Assembly (NCBI GenBank): GCA_021810725.1
Contig: JAJZIE010000081.1
Location: forward strand, 1-9,410
DNA: 9,410 nucleotides
Reading direction: 5' to 3'
Source: Bacillota bacterium
Lineage (GTDB): Bacteria > Bacillota > Sulfobacillia > JAJZYS01 > JAJYTV01
Notes under the pieces: generated by a model
The model's database searches: none
Told to the model about the DNA's origin: nothing
The model's input: the letters and a program-made list of their open reading frames with translations, nothing else
Translations under genes and position numbers: made by a program
Shown here: in pieces, positions 1 to 6,033 of the stretch
Numbering within the stretch: the first letter of the stretch is position 1
How the letters are laid out: each line of letters opens with the position of its first letter

Positions 1-2
1 AC

Positions 3-521
3 GACCAGCCCGAGCAGCGAATAGCCGTAGTTGCTGTATTTCATCTTGGTGTTGTGCTCGAGGACGAGGGCGGTCTCGCGGATCTCGCGGGCGAACCGCT
101 CGGGATCCGGGAACGGCCGCTCAAGGCTCCAGTAGTCCGAGTCGAGGCCGTCCCGGATGACGCCCGCGCCGTGGGACAGCAGTTGGCGCAGCGTAACCTG
201 CCGCCACCTCGCGTCGGCGTGGCTCCTGAGCCACGGCACGTACGTCGCCACCGCGTCGTCGATGCGCAGCCGGCCGTCCTCCTGCAGCAGCATGACCGCG
301 GTCGCGGTGAACGTCTTCGAGTGGGACGCGATGCGGAAGACGTGTCCCGTGGTCATGGGAACTTTCCGCTCGAGGTCGGCGTAGCCGTACGCCTCGTTGA
401 TGAGGACCTGCCCCTTGTGCGACACGGCGACCACGAACCCCGGGATCGTCTCCTCCTCATACCGATCCGCGAGCCACGACTTGATGAAGGTCGTGGCCTT
501 CGAGAGCGCTTGCCGATCCAT
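3..521 (-). CDS. Serine beta-lactamase-like hydrolase (class C / S12 family), C-terminus outside window
   Basis: The 173 visible codons read as the N-terminal half of a serine hydrolase of the class C beta-lactamase / S12 penicillin-binding fold; the frame runs off the left edge. Visible signatures are the nucleophile motif SxxK as S66-H-S-K69, in the typical context FRIASHSKTFTA, and the second active-site motif YxN as Y162-S-N164 followed by YGYSLLGLV, the usual helix after that motif. The third motif (KTG/HxG type) would lie beyond the edge. The ATG at 521 has a good Shine-Dalgarno (GGGAGGA, 527-533) five bases upstream. The N-terminus shows no signal peptide, so the protein is probably cytoplasmic, unlike true secreted beta-lactamases. 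Members of this family act as esterases, D-aminopeptidases or amide hydrolases; the substrate cannot be told from sequence. It follows the oxidase/M24 operon but a terminator-like hairpin lies between, so it is probably its own transcription unit. Family assignment is firm, function is not. Confidence 0.88.
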   Translation of the reverse strand, partial: MDRQALSKATTFIKSWLADRYEEETIPGFVVAVSHKGQVLINEAYGYADLERKVPMTTGHVFRIASHSKTFTATAVMLLQEDGRLRIDDAVATYVPWLRSHADARWRQVTLRQLLSHGAGVIRDGLDSDYWSLERPFPDPERFAREIRETALVLEHNTKMKYSNYGYSLLGLV

Positions 522-673
522 GGGCGTCCTCCCTGCAGGTCTGCTTTCAGCTCTCGCACCGGGCGGAAGTTCGCTGAGTGGGCAACAGGGTTCCTGCCGC
601 GGCCTCCGGGCAGGGGTGGACGCAGGCCTGGCCCTCGAACCCGTTCGACGCCCTGCAGCCGTACGGCGAAAGG

Positions 674-705
674 CGCGACCGGCGCCAAGGCACGGGCCGG
701 TCGCG
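674..705 (-). terminator. Terminator-like hairpin after the M24 gene
   Basis: A perfect 10-bp GC-rich inverted repeat (CGCGACCGGC at 674-683, GCCGGTCGCG at 696-705) encloses a 12-base loop. In minus-strand direction it begins 11 bases after the TGA of the M24 gene and is followed by CCTTTCG, a short and weak T tract. Position and stem strength fit an intrinsic terminator closing the oxidase-M24 operon; the poor T tail leaves doubt. Confidence 0.55.
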
Positions 706-716
706 AGCGTCAAGTT

Positions 717-1994
717 TCAGACGATGATCGGCTGGCGCAGGAACGGGGACAGGAGCTCGTAGCCGGTCTCCGTGACCAGCACCTCGTCTTCCACTTCGGC
801 GCCGCCGAATCCGAGCCGCTTGAGCCCGGGCTCGATGCAGAGCACCTCGCCCGCGACCAGCGTCCCTGTCTGACCTGGGATCAGGTACGGCCACTCCAGC
901 GTCTCGATGCCGATGCCGTGGCCGAAGAAGCCCGAGAGGTACGCCGCCGACTTCGTGCCGGCAGCGGCCGCACGGATCGCGTCGATCAGCCCCTCGACCG
1001 TCTGGCCCGCATGCACGGCGGCGAGCGCCGCCGCCTCGATCTCGTGCGCGTCGCGCAGCAGCTGATAGGCGCTGTCCTCCGCCGGACTCACGAGCACCGT
1101 CCGCTCGAGGTCGAAGCCATAGCCGCCGGCCGCCCCGACGAAGTCCATCGACACGAGATCGCCGGCCTTGATGCGCGCGTCGGTCGCCGGGGGCCAGCGC
1201 GACCCCACCGCTGACGCCTCGCCGGCGTGCACGCGCAGGTAGCGCACGAAATCGGCTCCCGCCGCCATGGCCCCCGCCATGCCGGCGGCCGCCACGTCGC
1301 GCTCGCGGGCACCGGCCCGCACCGCCTGCACCGCGACCTCGAATCCCGCCGCGGCAACCTCGGCAGCGCGGCGCATACCCAGGACGTCCGCCGGCGACTT
1401 GCGCCGCCGCATGGCGTGCAGTTCGCTGTCAAGGCTGCGCCAAGCAACGCCGGGCAGGTCCCGCCGCACCGCGTCGAACAGCCCGAAAGGCGCGATGTCG
1501 CCGCCACCGACTCCCCAGGCGGCGTCCGCGGGGCCGAGTCGCCGCAAGGCAGCCGCAACCGCCGCGGCCACGTCGGGGCTCGACTCCACGTCGAAGTGCG
1601 GGCTAGCGAACGGCCGCACAAAGCGGTCGACGAAGAGGACGGGTTTCCGCTCCGCAGGGAGCACCAGAGCCACCTGCCCAAGCCCGCTGATCTGAGGGGC
1701 GTCGGCCGAACTCGGGAACGGCGGCAGAAAGCCTGTCAGGTAACCGACGGGCCCAGGGCGGTCGTAGAACGAGCGCCCGAAGACCAGGACCCCCCGCAGC
1801 CCGGGGTTCTCTGCCAGGGCTGCGAGGCCGTCGAGCCGCGCGTGGATCTCGGTTTCCGGAATCTGCATCGGTGGCCCGGTCCCGCCGCGGCGCCGGGGCC
1901 TGCACGTGGCATGCCCGGGCCTGCCGGACCGGTTCTCTCCCCTTTCGTCGGTCGTCTCGGGGCGGGGCGCCGCCAGGCTCCCGCTGTGCGTCAC
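717..1994 (-). CDS. M24 family metallopeptidase-fold enzyme (Xaa-Pro peptidase/prolidase-like)
   Basis: The protein has the two-domain layout of aminopeptidase P / prolidase / creatinase: an N-terminal domain (about residues 45-190) and a C-terminal pita-bread domain (about 200-425). All five dinuclear-metal ligands are visible: D284 (MDFVG), D295 (YGFDLERT), H359 (GHGIGIE), E388 (CIEPG) and E402 (VEDEVLVTETG). Creatinase lacks these ligands, so a hydrolase using metal is more likely. Residues that in E. coli aminopeptidase P (H350, H361, R404) flank the substrate are G355, L366 and E400 here, so strict X-Pro specificity is doubtful. The GTG at 1994 overlaps the stop of the upstream oxidase gene as GTGA, with GGGAGGAG eight bases before it, so translation is probably coupled. 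The first 42 residues look unlike protein-family sequence; an internal ATG at 1868 (383-aa product, near the usual length) has only a weak ribosome site. The family is certain, the exact start and substrate are not. Confidence 0.88.
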   Translation of the reverse strand: MTHSGSLAAPRPETTDERGENRSGRPGHATCRPRRRGGTGPPMQIPETEIHARLDGLAALAENPGLRGVLVFGRSFYDRPGPVGYLTGFLPPFPSSADAPQISGLGQVALVLPAERKPVLFVDRFVRPFASPHFDVESSPDVAAAVAAALRRLGPADAAWGVGGGDIAPFGLFDAVRRDLPGVAWRSLDSELHAMRRRKSPADVLGMRRAAEVAAAGFEVAVQAVRAGARERDVAAAGMAGAMAAGADFVRYLRVHAGEASAVGSRWPPATDARIKAGDLVSMDFVGAAGGYGFDLERTVLVSPAEDSAYQLLRDAHEIEAAALAAVHAGQTVEGLIDAIRAAAAGTKSAAYLSGFFGHGIGIETLEWPYLIPGQTGTLVAGEVLCIEPGLKRLGFGGAEVEDEVLVTETGYELLSPFLRQPIIV

Positions 1995-3166
1995 ATGGTC
2001 TTCTCCTCCCAGGTGCCGCTACCCTCCGCGAAGCGTCCCGGCCTGAGATCCCGGACGTCGATGCTTGGGGCGCCGCTGCCCGCGATGATCTCCGCGAGCG
2101 CCATCCCCGCCCCGGGAGCGAGCATCAGTCCAAGGCCGGAGAAGCCGGTGAGGAGGTAGAACGAGCAAAGGCCGGGGTGTTCACCTACGATACCGCTCAT
2201 ATCCGGCGTGTTCTCGACGAGCCCCGCCCAGCCGCTCTCGAGGCGTAGCCGTTCCAGCACCGGGACGCGGTCGGCGAGCTCCGGCCAGAGCGTCTCCTCG
2301 AACCGCCACCGGTCCCAGTCCCACGAAAAGCCGACAGCGTCGTCGGGCATGGCCTTGCCGACCAGAAGCCGGCCACCGGGCTCGGGATGGAAGTAGAGGC
2401 CCCCAGAGGCGCCGACGAAGGGATAGGCCGCGAACACGTCCTCGGCCGGGCGGCAGAGATAGACCTGGCGCACCACCGGAGTCACGGGGACCTCGAGGCC
2501 GGCCAGCCGCGCCACCTCGCCTCCCCATGCGCCCGCCGCGTCGATGACGCCGCGCCGGGCGGAGATGGTCGAGCCTGTCGTCCGCACCCCCGCCGCGCGA
2601 CCTCCTTCGACGGTGATCTCCACCACCTCTTCGTCGACGAAGGTCGCGCCAAGTTCCCCCGCCTTCTGCCTCAGCCCGCGCATCACCTGGTAGGGATCGA
2701 GGAAGCCGTCGCTCTTGCCGAAGATCGCCCCTGTCAGGTCGTCCGTGCGCAGCTCCGGATAGCGGCGACAGAGCGCGGACGCATCCAGGCGCTCCAGATC
2801 GACGCCGAGACGCTCCTGCAGGTCGGCACGCCGCAGGAAGCCCTCTTCGTTCTGGCGGTTCATCAGGAAGAGGTACCCCTGCTGGCGGAAGTTGATCTCG
2901 GGCCCGGGTCCTCCCCTCGTCGCCGTCCTGACCGAAAAATCCTTGAAGAAACGGATGCTGTACTGCGCGAGCTCGATGTTCACCCGACTTGAGAAGAGAT
3001 CCCGCACGCCGCCGGCCGAGAGGCCCGTGGACGAGCGCTGATGCAGGGGGTCCTGCTCGCACACGGCCACGGAATCGACGACGCCGAGCGTCAGCAGATG
3101 GTAGGCGGCCGAGAGTCCTAGGACGCCGCCCCCCACGATGGCCACATCCACCGTCTGCGCAGGCAA
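1991..3166 (-). CDS. FAD-dependent amino-acid oxidase/dehydrogenase (DAO family, sarcosine oxidase beta / proline dehydrogenase beta-like)
   Basis: This 391-residue protein is a typical DAO-superfamily flavoprotein. The N-terminal Rossmann dinucleotide motif is G12-x-G14-x-x-G17 with the acidic end of the second strand at E37. S50-A-G-G-V-R follows the pattern of sarcosine oxidase beta subunits, an AAGAW motif lies at 210-214, and the C-terminal flavin-contact region contains NTPD (319-322) and GFSGLG (341-346). Most relatives have GFSGHG there; the His is Leu in this protein. Relatives oxidise the C-N bond of secondary or primary amino acids (sarcosine, dimethylglycine, glycine, L-proline); substrate and electron acceptor cannot be fixed from sequence, and no partner subunit is in the window. 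The start is TTG at 3166, supported by AAGGAAGGT six bases upstream and by the glycine-rich motif falling at the expected distance. It heads an operon with the M24 gene and is divergent from capA. Confidence 0.88.
   Translation of the reverse strand: MPAQTVDVAIVGGGVLGLSAAYHLLTLGVVDSVAVCEQDPLHQRSSTGLSAGGVRDLFSSRVNIELAQYSIRFFKDFSVRTATRGGPGPEINFRQQGYLFLMNRQNEEGFLRRADLQERLGVDLERLDASALCRRYPELRTDDLTGAIFGKSDGFLDPYQVMRGLRQKAGELGATFVDEEVVEITVEGGRAAGVRTTGSTISARRGVIDAAGAWGGEVARLAGLEVPVTPVVRQVYLCRPAEDVFAAYPFVGASGGLYFHPEPGGRLLVGKAMPDDAVGFSWDWDRWRFEETLWPELADRVPVLERLRLESGWAGLVENTPDMSGIVGEHPGLCSFYLLTGFSGLGLMLAPGAGMALAEIIAGSGAPSIDVRDLRPGRFAEGSGTWEEKTM
2003..2010 (-). promoter_or_regulatory. Ribosome binding site for the M24 gene
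   Basis: GGGAGGAG on the minus strand lies eight bases before the GTG at 1994, inside the last codons of the oxidase gene. It is a near-perfect Shine-Dalgarno and favours the overlapping GTG over the internal ATG at 1868. Confidence 0.6.
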
Positions 3167-3172
3167 AGCTGC

Positions 3173-3181
3173 ACCTTCCTT
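3173..3181 (-). promoter_or_regulatory. Ribosome binding site for the TTG-started oxidase gene
   Basis: AAGGAAGGT on the minus strand sits six bases before the TTG at 3166. No in-frame ATG or GTG is as well placed in front of the FAD-binding motif, so this site decides the start. A nearly identical AAGGAAGGT precedes the amidohydrolase gene (7022-7030). Confidence 0.6.
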
Positions 3182-3330
3182 GGAACCGGCTTCGCGTCCG
3201 CGCCAGGCCCTCCGAGCCGGCCCGCGCGCTACGCCTAGGATTCGCCCAGCCTGCGAAGGTTGCCTCCAAGAGCGGGGCCCGCCTCGGATACCTCAGCCCG
3301 GGCCTCGCTCTGCCTCAACTTTCCGGCAGG

Positions 3331-3345
3331 TGGTCGGTCCGACCA
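3331..3345. promoter_or_regulatory. 15-bp palindrome in the oxidase/capA divergent region, candidate operator
   Basis: TGGTCGGTCCGACCA is a perfect inverted repeat with 7-base arms around a central T. It ends 28 bases before the capA GTG and sits within the 207-base gap between the divergent oxidase and capA starts. Its right part, CGGTCCGACCA, differs at one position from TGGTCCGACCA, the core of operators bound by the FadR subfamily of GntR regulators. No regulator gene is in the window. An operator for capA, or for both divergent units, is an inference from position and symmetry. No convincing -35/-10 pair could be assigned in this gap. Confidence 0.4.
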
Positions 3346-3362
3346 GACAGAACTGCGTGCTC

Positions 3363-3370
3363 GAGGTGAG
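3363..3370 (+). promoter_or_regulatory. Ribosome binding site for capA
   Basis: GAGGTGAG ends three bases before the GTG at 3374, with the GAGGTG core five bases away. It fixes the start there; a further upstream in-frame ATG at 3260 would add 38 residues unlike the family and lacks such a site. Confidence 0.6.
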
Positions 3371-3373
3371 CGC

Positions 3374-4477
3374 GTGCTATCGCTGTATGCGACCGGGGAT
3401 CTCATGCTCCAGCGACCTATCGCGGACCTCGAGCATCAGGGCCTGCGCGGCTGGCAAGAGCGCTTCCAGACGGCCTCGCTCGTCTTCACGAACCTCGAGC
3501 TCGCCTTGACGAACCGAGGCGAACGTGCCGACAAGCTCGTCAACCTGCGCGCCGACCCCGAGCTCGCGGGCGAATTGCCACGTTTCGGCGTCGATGTCGC
3601 CACGCTCGCCAACAACCACGCCATGGACTACGGCCTGACCGGCCTCAGGGACACGCTCGCGGCCTGCGCGGCCGCCGACCTGCCTACGGTCGGAGCCGGC
3701 GAGGACGCGACGGCAGCCATGCGCCCGCAGATCCTCAGCCGCGGCGGCCTGCGCGTCGCGTTCCTGGGCTTCGCCACCACCCTGGCGCTCGGCGCCTCCG
3801 CAGCCCCGGACCGGCCGGGGCTGGCGGGCATCCGCGTCGTGTCGCGCTACGTCGTCGATCCCGTGACGGTCGACGAGAATCCGGGCATCGCGCCGTACGT
3901 CGAGACGGAGCTGATGCCGGGGGACGCGGATCAGGCCGCTTTCGCCGTGGCCCAGGCGAAAGCGGCCGCAGACGTCGTGGTGGTGGGGATGCACTGGGGC
4001 ATTCCGCACGGCTGGACCGCCGCGTTCCAGCGTGAGCTCGCGGACTACCAGCAGCCTCTGGCCCACCGGCTGATCGACGCCGGCGCCGACGCGATCTTCG
4101 GCCATCATCCGCATGTGCTGCACGGCATCGAAGTCTACCGCGAGCGGCCCATCTTCTACAGCCTCGGCAACTTCGTCTTCCACTCGATCACCCGCGCCCA
4201 GCCGGAGCTTGGGCGACCCTATCCCTTCTACAGCTGGCGCTCCTTGCGCAGCGAGCTGAACCACCTGGGCGGTGTGGCACGCCTCACTTGGCATGCGGCT
4301 GGTCGCCCCGCAAGCGCAGAATTCCTGCCCGTCCGGCTCGACGCCGCGGGCGACGCCTGCCCTGCCGGCGCTTCGGATGCCGAAGCGGCGCTTTCGCGCG
4401 TCGAGATGCTGTCGGAGGCGTTCGGCGCCCACCTTTCCCGTACGGACCAGGGGCTGCGCATCGCGCTGGAGGCCTAG
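3374..4477 (+). CDS. capA: CapA-family protein (PGA_cap, poly-gamma-glutamate synthesis type metallophosphatase fold)
   Basis: The 367-residue product carries the full motif series of the CapA family, a calcineurin-like phosphoesterase fold associated with poly-gamma-glutamate capsule or polymer handling: G8-D9, N40-L-E42, N80-N-H82, H207-W208, G243-H-H-P-H247 and S263-L-G-N266. The residues expected to bind metal (Asp, Asn, His) are all present, so the protein is probably active. The start is the GTG at 3374, chosen for its Shine-Dalgarno and because strand beta-1 (LSLYATGDLML) begins at once, as in family members. There is no signal peptide or transmembrane segment, so the protein is predicted to be soluble; several better-known CapA proteins carry an N-terminal membrane anchor. 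No capB or capC ligase/transport genes are nearby, so a role in capsule synthesis is not supported by context. It is the only plus-strand gene here, divergent from the oxidase operon and convergent with the dehydrogenase homologue, 77 bases away. Confidence 0.9.
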   Translation: MLSLYATGDLMLQRPIADLEHQGLRGWQERFQTASLVFTNLELALTNRGERADKLVNLRADPELAGELPRFGVDVATLANNHAMDYGLTGLRDTLAACAAADLPTVGAGEDATAAMRPQILSRGGLRVAFLGFATTLALGASAAPDRPGLAGIRVVSRYVVDPVTVDENPGIAPYVETELMPGDADQAAFAVAQAKAAADVVVVGMHWGIPHGWTAAFQRELADYQQPLAHRLIDAGADAIFGHHPHVLHGIEVYRERPIFYSLGNFVFHSITRAQPELGRPYPFYSWRSLRSELNHLGGVARLTWHAAGRPASAEFLPVRLDAAGDACPAGASDAEAALSRVEMLSEAFGAHLSRTDQGLRIALEA

Positions 4478-4554
4478 GACAGAAGAACCGCGGGGTCTTG
4501 GCGGCACATCGGTCCCTTCGCTGTCGCCCACGACCCGTCCATGGCGGCCGGCGC

Positions 4555-5829
4555 TCACCCGCCCCGGCCGTCGTCCCCCGCGACCGGCACGAGACTCAGG
4601 AGGCGTCGGGCGTAGGCGCGCGCCCTCTCCAGATCGCTCCTGCGGCATCGCGCCAGCACGAGGCAAATCGTCGCCTCCTCCAGGACGCCTCGCGTCAGGT
4701 CGACGGACTTCATGGCCACGTCGTCGACCTTGAGCTCTCGCACCTGTGGATCGTGGTACGACACCAAGGCGCCACGGCGCTGCAGCTCGACCATCACGCG
4801 CAGCGCTGGCGAATGCCTCGCATCGCCCTCGGCCGCTCCGCAGGATACCCCAAGCACCAGTACCCTCGCCCCGGCCAACTCGTCGCCGTCGGCCGCGAGA
4901 ACCGCCTCGACCCGCTCCACCACGTGCCTCGTCGAGGCGTGGTTGGTCTCGATGGCGGTCTCCAGGGTTCGCATCGGCAGGCCCTTGCGCCGGGCATACC
5001 AGCTGAGGTTCGCCGGATCGACCGCGCCGCATTCTCCCGCGACGCCGGCCGCGCCAAGGAACGGCCTGAAGTCCCGTGACCTGGACGCGGCCCGCATCGC
5101 CTCGAAGAAGTCAAGGTCGATCCGCTCGCAGAGGAGCGCAAGCTCGGCCGCAAGGGCGGCGTTGACGCCCTGGAAGGCGTGCTCGAGCAGGATCGCCATC
5201 TCCGCCAGCTCAGGCGAGGAGACCGTACGGCACGTCGGCACGACGTGTTCGTAGAGCGACCGCGCCATGTCGCCGCAGGCCGGCGTCACGCCACCGATCA
5301 GCCGCGCTGGACCAAGTCTGTGGCGTCGGCCGCGCGGGCCGGCGCCCTGAGGCGCGCTGGCGAGGTAGAAGTCCCGTCCGGCGCGCCCCAGCCGCCGCCT
5401 GAGGCCCGGCAGCAGGAGCGCCCTGGTCGCACCGGGATAGCTCGCGCTCTCGACCACCACCAGCGCCTCCGGTTGCGCCCCTTCCACCGTCAACCTGGCG
5501 GCGGACTCGAGCGCGGCGCTGTCCGGCGTACCGTCCGTGTGGACGGGCGTCGGCGCCGCAATCACCACGGCCGCGCTGTCCAGGATGGCCGCCGGCCTGG
5601 TCGTAGGTTCGAAGAGTCCGGTTCGCAGCGCCCGCCTCAGCCTGCGGGCACTCACGCTTTCCACCCCGGGCCTGGCGTGGCCGAGTTCCTCCACCCGGCT
5701 GCGGTCCGGGTCGTAGCCCGTCACCGCGAAGCCGGCTTCGGCCAGGGCGATGGCCAGAGGAAGTCCGGCGTAGCCGACACCGACGATGAAGACGCGGCTG
5801 CCTGCCGCCAGGGCCCGCCTGTCGCTCAT
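4555..5829 (-). CDS. Nucleotide-sugar dehydrogenase homologue (UDP-GlcNAc/UDP-glucose 6-dehydrogenase fold) with degenerate active site
   Basis: The 424-residue protein aligns by eye along its whole length with the WbpA/WecC/UGD family: the NAD motif G17-V-G-Y-A-G22 ending in acidic D40, PTPV (93-96), VVESASYPGAT (124-134), the central helix with V222-N223, the active-site loop GECGAVDP (265-272) and the C-terminal domain (GVSC 327-330, DARHSPA 336-342, YHDPQV 358-363). C267 and D271, equivalent to the nucleophile Cys and its Asp partner, are kept. Other catalytic positions known from human UGDH are changed: T131 is A129, E161 is Q161, K220 is I213 and N224 is H217. The frame is intact, so this looks like an altered or non-catalytic family member rather than a decayed gene. 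The ATG at 5829 (GAGG four bases upstream) puts the Rossmann motif at the usual distance; an in-frame ATG at 5871 with AGGGA upstream is an alternative. It follows a terminator-like hairpin, so it is probably transcribed alone. Confidence 0.85.
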   Translation of the reverse strand: MSDRRALAAGSRVFIVGVGYAGLPLAIALAEAGFAVTGYDPDRSRVEELGHARPGVESVSARRLRRALRTGLFEPTTRPAAILDSAAVVIAAPTPVHTDGTPDSAALESAARLTVEGAQPEALVVVESASYPGATRALLLPGLRRRLGRAGRDFYLASAPQGAGPRGRRHRLGPARLIGGVTPACGDMARSLYEHVVPTCRTVSSPELAEMAILLEHAFQGVNAALAAELALLCERIDLDFFEAMRAASRSRDFRPFLGAAGVAGECGAVDPANLSWYARRKGLPMRTLETAIETNHASTRHVVERVEAVLAADGDELAGARVLVLGVSCGAAEGDARHSPALRVMVELQRRGALVSYHDPQVRELKVDDVAMKSVDLTRGVLEEATICLVLARCRRSDLERARAYARRLLSLVPVAGDDGRGG

Positions 5830-5853
5830 GTCGCCTCGCCCCCTGTGATGGGG

Positions 5854-5872
5854 TATGTCAGATGGCGACATA
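5854..5872. promoter_or_regulatory. Inverted repeat TATGTC-N7-GACATA upstream of the dehydrogenase homologue
   Basis: TATGTC (5854-5859) and GACATA (5867-5872) are perfect inverted 6-base arms around seven bases, ending 25 bases before the ATG at 5829. It is an AT-richer island in a very GC-rich gap and could be an operator or part of the promoter. It also overlaps the alternative ATG at 5871. Chance occurrence is possible. Confidence 0.3.
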
Positions 5873-5985
5873 ACGTCCCTACGGCGCAGGCGATCGCGAC
5901 GCCCGCGGTCGGGTTCGCGACCGGCCGGGCCGCCCGGCGTCCGCAGCCCCGCCCTTGCGGTCACCTCGCTGGCAAGGCGCAGGGA

Positions 5986-6017
5986 GGCCCCGCCCGGCGT
6001 GATGCGCCGGCGGGGCC
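5986..6017 (-). terminator. GC-rich terminator-like hairpin after the amidohydrolase gene
   Basis: GGCCCCGCCCGGCG (5986-5999) pairs with CGCCGGCGGGGCC (6005-6017): nine base pairs, one bulged C, then four more pairs, closed by the 5-base loop TGATG. In minus-strand direction it starts 16 bases after the TGA of the amidohydrolase gene. No T run follows (TCCCTGCG), so it may be a weak intrinsic terminator or a 3'-end stabilising stem. It separates the amidohydrolase from the next gene. Confidence 0.5.
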
Positions 6018-6033
6018 CCATCTGGGCAACAGG

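Noticed and set aside
54..1214. Plus-strand open frame of 386 codons opposite the beta-lactamase-like and M24 genes
   Set aside because: It spans two minus-strand genes and the terminator between them, and its translation has no recognisable motif; long antisense frames are common at this GC content.
717..3166. Creatine degradation operon (creatinase plus sarcosine oxidase)
   Set aside because: The pairing is suggestive, but creatinase lacks the M24 metal ligands and this protein keeps all five, so the creatinase call is not supported.
4483..4499. Imperfect hairpin AAGAACC-GCG-GGGTCTT in the capA/dehydrogenase convergent gap
   Set aside because: Seven pairs at most with a mismatch and no T run on either strand; too weak to call a bidirectional terminator.
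3377..5032. Minus-strand open frame of 551 codons opposite capA and running into the dehydrogenase gene
   Set aside because: It is antisense to a CapA protein with all motifs and out of frame with the dehydrogenase; its composition is that of a shadow frame.
5930..6000. Direct repeat CCGCCCGGCGT at 5930-5940 and 5990-6000
   Set aside because: Only 11 GC-rich bases and two copies; the second copy is part of the terminator-like stem. Chance is likely.
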